Positions 6,879-14,390 of a stretch of DNA of 14,469 nucleotides are shown here, one piece after another. The position numbers were made by a program, and so were the translations under genes. Within the stretch, counting starts at the first letter, position 1, and every line of letters begins with the position of its first letter. Below the pieces are notes generated by a model. It did not search any database. It had not been told where the DNA came from and saw only the letters and a list, made by a program, of their open reading frames with translations. Origin of the DNA: an uncultured Candidatus Soleaferrea sp. Its GTDB lineage: Bacteria; Bacillota; Clostridia; Oscillospirales; Ruminococcaceae. The stretch covers positions 1 through 14,469 of the forward strand of contig CAKTAG010000028.1 of the NCBI GenBank assembly GCA_934527325.1. The letters are read 5' to 3'.

Positions 6879-9500
6879 TTATTTAAGTGCAGCTTGTGCA
6901 GCAGCTAAACGTGCAATAGGTACTCTAAATGGTGAGCAAGAAACATAATCTAAACCTTGTTTATGACAAAATTCTATAGAACTTGGATCTCCACCATGTT
7001 CGCCACAAATTCCCAATTTAATATTAGGTTTTGTTTCTTTACCAAGTTTAACAGCAATTTCTATTAATTTACCTACACCAACTTGGTCTAACCTTGCGAA
7101 TGGGTCTTGTTCATATATTTTTTTATCGTAGTAATGATTCAAAAAGTTACCAGCATCATCACGGCTAAAACCAAATGTCATTTGAGTTAAGTCGTTTGTT
7201 CCAAAACTAAAGAATTCAGCTTCTTTAGCTATTTGGTCAGCTGTTAATGCAGCTCTTGGAATCTCTATCATAGTTCCTACTTTGTATGTTAATTTTATAC
7301 CAGAATTTTCAATTATTTCATCAGCAGTTTTTACTACAATACTTTTAACGTAAGCTAATTCTTTAACTTCACCTACTAACGGAATCATTATTTCAGGTAC
7401 AATGTTCCATTCCGGATGTTTTTTAGAAACATTTATTGCAGCCTCTATAACTGCCCTTGTTTGCATTTCAGCTATTTCAGGGTAAGAAACTGCCAAACGG
7501 CATCCACGGTGACCCATCATTGGGTTAAACTCATGCAAAGATGAAATTACACCTTTTAAATCCTCAAAACTCATGTTCATCTCACTAGCCAAAGCTTTTA
7601 TATCGTTTTCAGCTTGTGGTAAAAACTCATGCAAAGGAGGATCTAAATAACGAATAGTTACAGGTAACCCTTCCATAGCTTCGTAAATCTCTTCAAAATC
7701 TCCCCTTTGCATTGGAAGCAATTTGTTTAAAGCTTTTCTACGTTGTTCTTCTGTTTTAGAAACAATCATTTCTCTCATAGCTTTTATTCTGCCAGCTTCA
7801 AAGAACATATGTTCTGTACGGCATAAGCCAATACCTTCTGCGCCAAACTCAACAGCTTGTTTTGCATCTTTTGGAGTATCTGCATTTGTTCTAACTTTAA
7901 GTGTTCTAAACTCATCAGCCCAAGTCATTAATGTTTTAAAATAGCCACTTATAGAAGCTTCTACAGTTTCTATTTTTTCACCATAAATATTTCCAGTTGA
8001 GCCATCAAGAGATATAAAGTCACCTTCGTGTATTTTTTTTCCACCTAATTCAAAAAATTTCTCTTCTTCATGCATAGAAATTTCGCCACAACCAGATACA
8101 CAGCAGGTACCCATTCCCCTAGCTACAACAGCAGCATGAGAAGTCATACCACCACGAACAGTTAAAATTCCTTCAGAAACATGCATACCTTCAATATCTT
8201 CTGGTGATGTTTCTAAACGTACTAAAATAACTTTTTTGCCTTCGTTATGGAATTTAACAGCATCATCTGCAGTAAAAACAACTTGACCACAAGCAGCACC
8301 AGGTGAAGCTGGTAAAGCAGTGCCTATTGGCTTAGTAGCCTTTAAAACAGTAGCATTAAATTGTGGATGCAACAACGCATCTAATTGTTTTGGATCTACC
8401 ATTTTAACAGCTGTTTCTTTTGTTATCATTCCTTCATCTACTAAATCACAAGCTATTTTTAATGCAGCAGCAGCTGTTCTTTTACCATTCCTGGTTTGCA
8501 ACATGTAAAGCTTGCCTTTTTCTATAGTAAACTCCATATCTTGCATATCATGGTAATGATTTTCTAATTTAGAAGCAATATCACTAAACTGTTTGTAAAC
8601 TTCTGGCATAATAGCTTTTAATTCATCAATTGTTTGTGGTGTTCTAATACCAGCAACAACATCTTCACCCTGAGCATTTATTAAGAATTCACCATAAAGC
8701 TTATTTTCACCTGTAGCTGGGTTCCTTGTAAAAGCAACGCCTGTACCACTATCGTTACCCATATTACCAAAAACCATAGCCTGCACATTAACAGCTGTTC
8801 CCCAAGAAGAAGGAATATCATTCATTCTACGGTAATATATAGCTCTAGGGTTATCCCAAGAACGGAAAACAGCTTTTACCGATTCAATTAACTGTTCACG
8901 AGGGTCTGCAGGGAAGTCTGTACCTTTTTGTTGTTTATAGTAAGCTTTAAACAATTTAACCATTTCTTTTAAATCGTTTGCATCTAATTCAGTATCTAGT
9001 TTAACACCTTTTTTTGCTTTAATATCATCAATTATTTTTTCAAAGTTATGTTTTGGAATCTCCATAACAACATCTGAAAACATTTGAATAAATCTACGGT
9101 AAGAATCGTATGCAAACCTTTCGTTGCCTGTTAAAGCAGCAAAACCTTCAACAACATCATCATTTAACCCTAGGTTTAAAATAGTATCCATCATACCAGG
9201 CATAGAAGCTCTAGCACCAGAACGAACCGAAACTAGCAACGGATTTTTAGCATCACCAAATTTTTTACCTGCAATCTCTTCCATTTTAGCAAGGTTGTCA
9301 AAAATCTCTTTTTCAATAGTAGGGTCAATAGTCTTATTATCTTCATAATAGCGTGTACAAGCCTCTGTAGAAACAGTAAAACCTTGTGGAACAGGCATAC
9401 CTAAGTTTGTCATTTCGGCTAAATTTGCGCCTTTACCGCCAAGTAACTCTCTCATAGAGCCTTTGCCTTCAGAAAACAAATAAACATATTTTTTGCTCAT
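6879..9500 (-). CDS. ppdK: Pyruvate, phosphate dikinase
   Basis: 873 residues. PPDK interconverts pyruvate, ATP and phosphate with PEP, AMP and pyrophosphate in the cytoplasm; anaerobes often run it in the ATP-saving direction. The N-terminal nucleotide-binding domain contains GGKGANLAEM and SVRSGARASMPGMMDT. The phosphohistidine domain has GGMTSHAAVVARGMG, and with this start the histidine is number 455, the same as in the Clostridium symbiosum enzyme. The C-terminal PEP/pyruvate barrel ends in GICGEHGGDP, with the acid/base cysteine at 832. An in-frame ATG at 9572 would add 24 residues with no ribosome binding site and no family support. The chosen ATG at 9500 has only a weak GGTAA-type site (about 9512-9507). 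The gene is a single unit with its own promoter and terminator. Confidence 0.97.
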   Translation of the reverse strand: MSKKYVYLFSEGKGSMRELLGGKGANLAEMTNLGMPVPQGFTVSTEACTRYYEDNKTIDPTIEKEIFDNLAKMEEIAGKKFGDAKNPLLVSVRSGARASMPGMMDTILNLGLNDDVVEGFAALTGNERFAYDSYRRFIQMFSDVVMEIPKHNFEKIIDDIKAKKGVKLDTELDANDLKEMVKLFKAYYKQQKGTDFPADPREQLIESVKAVFRSWDNPRAIYYRRMNDIPSSWGTAVNVQAMVFGNMGNDSGTGVAFTRNPATGENKLYGEFLINAQGEDVVAGIRTPQTIDELKAIMPEVYKQFSDIASKLENHYHDMQDMEFTIEKGKLYMLQTRNGKRTAAAALKIACDLVDEGMITKETAVKMVDPKQLDALLHPQFNATVLKATKPIGTALPASPGAACGQVVFTADDAVKFHNEGKKVILVRLETSPEDIEGMHVSEGILTVRGGMTSHAAVVARGMGTCCVSGCGEISMHEEEKFFELGGKKIHEGDFISLDGSTGNIYGEKIETVEASISGYFKTLMTWADEFRTLKVRTNADTPKDAKQAVEFGAEGIGLCRTEHMFFEAGRIKAMREMIVSKTEEQRRKALNKLLPMQRGDFEEIYEAMEGLPVTIRYLDPPLHEFLPQAENDIKALASEMNMSFEDLKGVISSLHEFNPMMGHRGCRLAVSYPEIAEMQTRAVIEAAINVSKKHPEWNIVPEIMIPLVGEVKELAYVKSIVVKTADEIIENSGIKLTYKVGTMIEIPRAALTADQIAKEAEFFSFGTNDLTQMTFGFSRDDAGNFLNHYYDKKIYEQDPFARLDQVGVGKLIEIAVKLGKETKPNIKLGICGEHGGDPSSIEFCHKQGLDYVSCSPFRVPIARLAAAQAALK

Positions 9501-9589
9501 AGAAACATTACCGTTTTTTAATTTTTTATAAATATATTTTTTATGATTAATTACCATAAGCAGGTCATGCATTTATAAAAAAATAATAG

Positions 9590-9625
9590 TTAATAAAATA
9601 TTCTACATTAAATACATTTTATTAA
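9590..9625 (-). repeat. AT-only inverted repeat in the ppdK leader
   Basis: TTAATAAAAT (9590-9599) and ATTTTATTAA (9616-9625) are perfect inverse copies around a 16-base loop. In the transcript the first arm contains the stop codon of the short leader frame. With only A-U pairs the hairpin would be weak. Confidence 0.35.
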
Positions 9626-9645
9626 TAGCTAAAAAACGGTACCAT
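9622..9645 (-). CDS. Possible seven-residue leader peptide ahead of ppdK
   Basis: The frame MVPFFSY ends in TAA at 9624-9622. It is preceded by AAGGAG (9655-9650) with four to five bases spacing, the best ribosome binding site upstream of ppdK and much better than that of ppdK itself. It is out of frame with ppdK and ends about 120 bases before it. It may be a translated leader or upstream frame, or chance. Confidence 0.3.
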   Translation of the reverse strand: MVPFFSY

Positions 9646-9682
9646 CACACTCCTTAAAAAAAATTTTTATATGACCGATTAT

Positions 9683-9691
9683 ATTATAACA
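9683..9691 (-). promoter_or_regulatory. Putative ppdK promoter
   Basis: TGTTATAAT (9691-9683) is a perfect -10 with TGn extension. The best -35 candidate 17 bases upstream (TAGTAA) is poor and is followed by a run of nine T. Transcription would begin near 9676, giving a leader of about 175 bases. Between 9692 and 9863 I see no other element. Confidence 0.5.
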
Positions 9692-9863
9692 AAAAAAAAC
9701 TAATATTACTATACATAGCAAAAATTTTTTAACTAAAGCTTGTAGGATTTTTTGTTATTATTACATCTTCACAACAAATTTACCAATTATTAAAATCAAT
9801 TTCCATAATTTCACATTTTCATTGATGAACTTATTAATTATTATAGAACCTGTTATTTCAAGT

Positions 9864-9916
9864 AAAAAACCAAGCCATTCACTTGCACTAATTTTTAGTG
9901 TTAGCAAATAGCTTGG
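9864..9916 (-). terminator. Terminator of coiled-coil gene 1
   Basis: On the minus strand CCAAGC (9916-9911) pairs with GCTTGG (9875-9870), with an inner CACTAATTTTTAGTG palindrome (9886-9900), followed by six T (9869-9864). The palindrome and the adjacent CAAATAGCTTGG (9905-9916) recur in the terminator of coiled-coil gene 2, so this belongs to the same duplicated unit. Confidence 0.85.
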
Positions 9917-9932
9917 CCTAATTATTTATTAA

Positions 9933-10040
9933 TTATGATATTACTTCTGTTTCATCAACAGCCTTTATTTTTGCACCATTACTTTGTGAATTACAAAAAC
10001 TATTTTTGGCAGCTGATGTACTGAAACGTGATTGGCTATA
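9933..10040 (-). other. In-frame 35-codon extension after the TGA of coiled-coil gene 1
   Basis: Directly after the TGA stop (10043-10041) the same frame stays open for 35 sense codons and closes at TAA (9935-9933), only 17 bases before the terminator stem. The would-be tail begins YSQSRFSTSAAKNSFC and ends KAVDETEVIS. It is Ser/Asn-rich and unlike the Glu/Lys-rich body. It could be a former C-terminus cut by a nonsense change, a stop-codon readthrough product, or chance. Copy 2 also ends in TGA but closes four codons later. Confidence 0.35.
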
Positions 10041-12092
10041 TCACATTTCTTCTGCTGCTTTCAATGCTTTTTCTAATATACTTAACTCTTTTCTTTCGTT
10101 TGCTAATATTTCGTTTGCTTCTTTCACTAAAGCTCTTTGCATTATTAATCTTGCTTCCGAATTCTTGAGAGTTTTATAAATTTCTTTACCTTTGTTAAGC
10201 CATTTTCCTCCCAACTCATAGGGAGCCCATAATTTTCCGCATTCTGCTGCCTCTTCTTCACATTTTTTATTTACTTTGTCAACCCATCTCTCACTTTCTA
10301 CCAATTCTGCTTCTCTTGCTTCATATATTTTTCTTATTTCATCATGCGCTAACACTACGTATTTATCAGCAACCCTTCCTTCTTTAGCTAGTGTAATTAA
10401 CTGCTGATGGTTAGCCAATATCTCTTCTGCTTTTTTTACTTCTTTTTTTGATTTTTCATTCGCTTTTTTTGCAACTTCATTAAATGCATCTTTTGCTATT
10501 TTAAATTCACCTTTTGCTATTTCAAATTCACTTTTCGTTGCTTTTGCATTTTTTGCCAAATCTATAATTTCTTTATACTTTTTATCTATATCTCTACAGC
10601 ATTCTTCTATTCCTCCTAAACCCGATATATGTTTCGATTTAACAAATATTTCTAATTTTCCAATAATATCTTCTCTTAATTTTTCCATTTTTGATTCATT
10701 TTCTTTATATTCATCATCTTTTATAATAAATTTTTCATGCATTTCATCGAATTCTTTAGATTCTACTTCAAATTTGTTACGTAACTTTAAATATGTTTCA
10801 CTTTCCTCTTTTGTTTGGTTACATGCTACATATACTTCTTCAAACTTATTGCATTTCTGTGCTATATATTTAAAATCTTCACCAAATATTTCTTCAAGTA
10901 AATTTAACATTTCTGGAGAGCTTTTTAATTTATTACTAAACTCTACAATTTTTTGGCAAAATTCATCTAAAACTCGATCATAAGTATGCCAAGATAGTTG
11001 ATTATATATTTTACGGGTTTTACTACATATTTCATCATATTCTTCGTGAATTTTTTTTATTCCTGCAAATTTTTCTCTTTCATTTTTTAATATTTCGTTA
11101 TTATTAGTAGTAGTATATATTTCACCAATATATATTTCATCTGCACGATAATTTAGTACATGATCTTCTGCTTCGCATGTTTCTACTATATCATCTATTT
11201 CATCGCATTCTTTGTCAACTTCTTTATATATAGCAGATACCTCTAATTTTGTTGTTTTTATTTTTTGGAATGTTCCAAACTTTTTTATTAATTCTCTTAG
11301 ACTTGTTAATGCATCTGGTAATTTAAAGTATTTTTCAATATCGTTTTTTACTTTTTTTAATTGCTCTATCTCTTCTTTTCCTGGATTTTTCTTATTTCCT
11401 AATTCTTCAATCATCGCTTCTAATATAGTTTGCTTCTGCTCAATTATGCCTAATATTTTTTCATGCAATGTTTGTAACTGTTCATCTACTTCTTTTTCTC
11501 TATCATCTATTGTACCATCGAATTCTTTTAATTTAGCCACTTTTGCTTGGTCTATTACTTCATGTTGTTCTTTTGCTTCTTTCTGTATTTGTTTTAAATT
11601 TTCATCTGCTTCTTTTGTTACTTCTTCAAAATATTCTTCTGCTTTTTCACATTCTTCATTTGCTGCTCTTTTTCTTTCAAAATGCTTCCATTCTTTATCA
11701 TCTATTTCCTCGTTTTCCATCGCTGTTTTTTTTACTGCTTCATCTATTTCTTTATGTCGTTCCTTTGCTACTTCCTCTATTATTTTACGTTCTGCCAATA
11801 TATCAGCACACATCGTGGTTCTAATGTCACCTAATGCTTCCCCTACTATTCGTTTTACTTCTTCTATTTTTCTTTTTGCATCTTCAAAATCTTTCTTTGC
11901 TTGTCCATGAATATCTTCATTTACATCTTCAACGTTATTTATAGCACCACTTTGCGAGCTACCAAGTGAACTACCACAACCACGTCTTCCATTTGTTCTA
12001 CCATCTGTTTTTACAGCCATTGCTGGTGTACAGCTACCTAAACTTATTGCACCTACTAAACTTAAACTTATGATTTTTTCTTTGTTCATCAT
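10041..12092 (-). CDS. Secreted Glu/Lys-rich coiled-coil protein, paralogue 1
   Basis: 683 residues; no known family recognised. ATG 12092-12090 (MMNKEKIISL) is chosen because AAAGGAG lies nine bases upstream and because the paralogue starts at the identical point; an in-frame ATG at 12230 would run back through the promoter. Residues 1-26 form a signal peptide, probably cut at AMA|VKTD, although LGSC (18-21) resembles a lipobox, so lipoprotein processing is possible. Next is a basic Gly-rich segment, KTDGRTNGRRGCG. The rest is charged alpha-helix, mostly coiled coil, with small repeats such as EFEIAK/EFKIAK. Shared motifs with paralogue 2 are ELIKKF..FQK (267-277), IDDIVE (299-304) and PE...LLEEIFGEDF (393-407). 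There is no LPxTG or C-terminal membrane helix. Probably an exported or surface rod-like protein; role unknown. Confidence 0.85.
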   Translation of the reverse strand: MMNKEKIISLSLVGAISLGSCTPAMAVKTDGRTNGRRGCGSSLGSSQSGAINNVEDVNEDIHGQAKKDFEDAKRKIEEVKRIVGEALGDIRTTMCADILAERKIIEEVAKERHKEIDEAVKKTAMENEEIDDKEWKHFERKRAANEECEKAEEYFEEVTKEADENLKQIQKEAKEQHEVIDQAKVAKLKEFDGTIDDREKEVDEQLQTLHEKILGIIEQKQTILEAMIEELGNKKNPGKEEIEQLKKVKNDIEKYFKLPDALTSLRELIKKFGTFQKIKTTKLEVSAIYKEVDKECDEIDDIVETCEAEDHVLNYRADEIYIGEIYTTTNNNEILKNEREKFAGIKKIHEEYDEICSKTRKIYNQLSWHTYDRVLDEFCQKIVEFSNKLKSSPEMLNLLEEIFGEDFKYIAQKCNKFEEVYVACNQTKEESETYLKLRNKFEVESKEFDEMHEKFIIKDDEYKENESKMEKLREDIIGKLEIFVKSKHISGLGGIEECCRDIDKKYKEIIDLAKNAKATKSEFEIAKGEFKIAKDAFNEVAKKANEKSKKEVKKAEEILANHQQLITLAKEGRVADKYVVLAHDEIRKIYEAREAELVESERWVDKVNKKCEEEAAECGKLWAPYELGGKWLNKGKEIYKTLKNSEARLIMQRALVKEANEILANERKELSILEKALKAAEEM

Positions 12093-12122
12093 AAATGTTT
12101 TCTCCTTTATATTTAAATAATG

Positions 12123-12142
12123 TATGTATCTATCTATACATA
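12123..12142 (-). promoter_or_regulatory. 5'-terminal mRNA hairpin, copy 1
   Basis: TATGTAT and ATACATA form a perfect seven-base inverted repeat around a six-base loop. It starts at or within a base or two of the predicted transcription start, so the message would begin with a stem-loop, a known way of protecting Firmicutes mRNA from 5'-end decay. A 30-base A-rich stretch with the ribosome binding site follows. Confidence 0.5.
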
Positions 12143-12149
12143 ATATTTT

Positions 12150-12178
12150 ATTATATATTATATTCACAAAAAAATCAA
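12150..12178 (-). promoter_or_regulatory. Promoter of coiled-coil gene 1
   Basis: TTGATT (12178-12173), 17 bases, TATAAT (12155-12150) on the minus strand: a good vegetative promoter. It is identical in the second copy. The predicted start near 12143 gives a leader of about 50 bases. Confidence 0.7.
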
Positions 12179-12279
12179 CCATATTTTTACAACAGACATA
12201 AATTCTACATTTTAAACAACAGTTATTCACAATTTATCAAATATTATGTAGATATCAACCAAAGGCATTATTTAACAAA

Positions 12280-12330
12280 AAATAAAGGCTATTTGCTTAC
12301 ACTAATTTTTAGTGCAAACAAATAGCTTGG
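12280..12330 (-). terminator. Terminator of coiled-coil gene 2
   Basis: On the minus strand CCAAGCTATTTG (12330-12319) pairs with CAAATAGC (12295-12288) around an inner CACTAATTTTTAGTG palindrome (12300-12314), followed by a T-rich tail including six T. It starts about ten bases after the stop codon. Inner palindrome and one arm are the same as in the terminator of gene 1. Confidence 0.82.
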
Positions 12331-12340
12331 TTTAGTTATT

Positions 12341-14281
12341 TCAAAAGTAATTACGTGGGTTCCTCATGTCATGCTCTATATTTCTAAAGTCTCTATAAAT
12401 ACTTTCCACATGTTCATATATACCCACATTTTTTTGATATATAATTTCTAATTGTGTGTCGTTATAAACTTCGCTTGCTGCCACAAATAATGCAGTGTAT
12501 GCTTTTACAAATTCGGCAACTTTTTCTTCAAAAATATCATCACCTATCCATTCTTCATCTATATCTTCTTCATCTTCCCATTTGCTACATTCATTATATC
12601 GTTTTCCAATTTTTACTCCTGATTTTTTGAGTTTATTATACATATCTACTACTGTTTCGAATTTTTTACCAAATATATTTTTTAATAAGTCAAATACTTC
12701 TGGTTGTTCTTCTAATTGCTTGTTAAATGCTTTGCATGCTTTGTAAAATTCTTCTCTAATATCTTTGAAAATGTATATTAATACTGAGTCTATCTTATAC
12801 ATTTCAGAATCAGGACAACCGTAGTAATCTAATTTACAATATGCATCTTTTGCTTTTAAATATTGTTCGTTGAATTTTTCTTCGGCACGTCGTCCAAATA
12901 AACCTGATCGATGTGCTTTCTCTAATTTTCCTAACTGTGATTCTACTATTTCTTTAACATTTGTTCTTGTGCTCCTCAAATTTTCCGTATATAATTCCTC
13001 TACATTTGTTGGAACTTTCCCCAATCTTTTTAAATATAATTCCACTACATTATCAATAAATCCTTCTCCACTACTACACGTGTCGAACGCTTCTCTACTT
13101 TTTTCTTCTCTTTCTTCTTCTATAGAAATTGCTTTTTGATATACTATGAATTTTTTTACTAGTTGCTCTACCTCTTTTAATTTACCTTTTATTTCTTTAT
13201 GTTTTTGTATTGGTTCATTTATCTCTTTTAATGCTTCTGCCTCTTCTTCTTTTATATTCTTTATTGCTTCTTCTCTTTTATCGGCGTCCTTTTCTTCTAA
13301 ATATATTCTTTTTAGTCTTTCAATAGCTTCTTCCAATTTTTTATTTGCTTCTTCAAATATAGTATCACGAACTTTATGCTCTTCGCATTCTAATATTCCT
13401 CTACTCATTTCCTTGATTTCTCTACCTATTTCCTTTGTTTCTCTAGCTGTGCTTTTTGCTTGATATATAGCTTCTAAAAAGTCTTTATCTACTCCGTGCT
13501 CTTCTATTAATTTTTCATCTATCTTTGCATATGCTCTTTCTTCTTCTTTACCTAATTTTTCTAATCTTTCTTGTGTCTTTCTATGTTCTTCCTCTAAATG
13601 TTCTTCTACTTTTTTTAATGCTTTTTCCTCTTCTTCTTTTAACATATGTTTATATTTTTTAATAGTGTTCTCTTCTTTAATTGTATATGTTTTATATATT
13701 TTTCTCCATGTGTTGCCTTTTTCTAATTCTTGTTGTGCTTCTCGATATACCCCCTGCAAATCTTCACATAATTTTATTAATGCTTCTTCTCTTTTATCAC
13801 TAACAGCTTCTTTTTTCCATTCTTCAATTAATTCTCTACATTTTACCAAATATGTTTTTCCTACCTCTTCACTTACCTCTTTCACCGGTTTACCTTCTCC
13901 TATTGTTTTCTTTATACGATCTTCATCTAACCGACGATACCATTTTAATCTACGGTTTTTTCCTTCAAATTTTTCTTTTATTCTTTCACATTCTACTTTC
14001 GCTTTATACCGTTCTTCACTAAAATCTGCATCTATTTTTTTTCGCTTATTTTTTAATTCTTCCTCTATTTCTTTATGTTCACATATAGCTTTATCAATAG
14101 CTTTTCCTAGTGCTTCAAATTTATCTTCTTCAATACTTTTTTGTGATACTCCAAGTAACATACCGCAACCACGTCTTCCATTTATTCTACCATCTGTTTT
14201 TACAGCCATTGCTGGTGTACAGCTACCTAAACTTATTGCGCCTACCAAACTTAAACTTATGATTTTTTCTTTGTTCATCAT
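12341..14281 (-). CDS. Secreted Glu/Lys-rich coiled-coil protein, paralogue 2
   Basis: 646 residues, no known family recognised. ATG 14281-14279 has AAAGGAG nine bases upstream. The first 40 residues differ from paralogue 1 at one position (Ile33 for Thr): signal peptide MMNKEKIISLSLVGAISLGS continuing to AMA|VKTD (cut after residue 26, with LGSC as an alternative lipobox), then GRINGRRGCG. Residues 50-400 are highly charged coiled coil with many EEE and KKI runs. The three shared motifs follow: QLVKKFIVYQK (373-383), FIDNVVE (408-414) and PEVFDLLKNIFGKKF (527-541). The acidic stretch WEDEEDIDEEW (568-578) and the tail NPRNYF are not shared. No cell-wall sorting signal or transmembrane tail is seen. 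A terminator at 12280-12330 and its own promoter make it a single-gene unit parallel to paralogue 1. Confidence 0.87.
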   Translation of the reverse strand: MMNKEKIISLSLVGAISLGSCTPAMAVKTDGRINGRRGCGMLLGVSQKSIEEDKFEALGKAIDKAICEHKEIEEELKNKRKKIDADFSEERYKAKVECERIKEKFEGKNRRLKWYRRLDEDRIKKTIGEGKPVKEVSEEVGKTYLVKCRELIEEWKKEAVSDKREEALIKLCEDLQGVYREAQQELEKGNTWRKIYKTYTIKEENTIKKYKHMLKEEEEKALKKVEEHLEEEHRKTQERLEKLGKEEERAYAKIDEKLIEEHGVDKDFLEAIYQAKSTARETKEIGREIKEMSRGILECEEHKVRDTIFEEANKKLEEAIERLKRIYLEEKDADKREEAIKNIKEEEAEALKEINEPIQKHKEIKGKLKEVEQLVKKFIVYQKAISIEEEREEKSREAFDTCSSGEGFIDNVVELYLKRLGKVPTNVEELYTENLRSTRTNVKEIVESQLGKLEKAHRSGLFGRRAEEKFNEQYLKAKDAYCKLDYYGCPDSEMYKIDSVLIYIFKDIREEFYKACKAFNKQLEEQPEVFDLLKNIFGKKFETVVDMYNKLKKSGVKIGKRYNECSKWEDEEDIDEEWIGDDIFEEKVAEFVKAYTALFVAASEVYNDTQLEIIYQKNVGIYEHVESIYRDFRNIEHDMRNPRNYF

Positions 14282-14311
14282 AAATGTTTTCTCCTTTATG
14301 TTTAAATAATG

Positions 14312-14331
14312 TATGTATCTATCTATACATA
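14312..14331 (-). promoter_or_regulatory. 5'-terminal mRNA hairpin, copy 2
   Basis: Same perfect seven-base inverted repeat as at 12123-12142, again at the predicted transcript start (about 14333). Confidence 0.5.
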
Positions 14332-14339
14332 ATATTTTT

Positions 14340-14368
14340 ATTATATATTATATTCACAAAAAAATCAA
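14340..14368 (-). promoter_or_regulatory. Promoter of coiled-coil gene 2
   Basis: TTGATT (14368-14363), 17 bases, TATAAT (14345-14340) on the minus strand. The spacer is unchanged; the single-base indel between the two copies falls downstream of the -10 box, in the TSS region. Confidence 0.7.
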
Positions 14369-14390
14369 CCATATTTTTACAACAGGCATA

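Larger units (their letters stand above)
11972..12200 (-). repeat. Conserved 5' cassette, copy 1
   Basis: About 229 bases matching 14161-14390 at about 97% (six substitutions and one single-base indel by eye). It covers promoter, 5' hairpin, ribosome binding site, signal peptide and the first mature residues. Similarity drops sharply upstream of the promoter and fades within some 25 bases into the body. Non-coding and coding parts are equally conserved. Confidence 0.93.
14161..14390 (-). repeat. Conserved 5' cassette, copy 2
   Basis: Second copy of the promoter, hairpin and signal-peptide block at 11972-12200. Similarity ends near 14391, about 22 bases upstream of the -35 box. Confidence 0.93.

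Noticed and set aside
9501..9572. 24-residue N-terminal extension of ppdK
   Set aside because: It has no ribosome binding site, consists of AT-driven residues, and the shorter start puts the catalytic histidine at the family position 455.
10041..10043. TGA read as tryptophan, selenocysteine or glycine in this genome
   Set aside because: All other genes are full length under the standard code and use TGG for tryptophan. An AT-rich code-4 genome would have many in-frame TGA codons. No selenocysteine hairpin is evident after this TGA.
11212..11910. Long plus-strand frame rich in Ser and Phe opposite coiled-coil gene 1 (also 13665-14309 opposite gene 2)
   Set aside because: These mirror the GAA and AAA codons of the real genes, which read TTC and TTT on the other strand. 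They have no ribosome binding site and no family features.
12093..12230. 46-residue N-terminal extension of coiled-coil gene 1
   Set aside because: It would translate through the promoter and hairpin. The paralogue has the same start at MMNK with an identical ribosome binding site.
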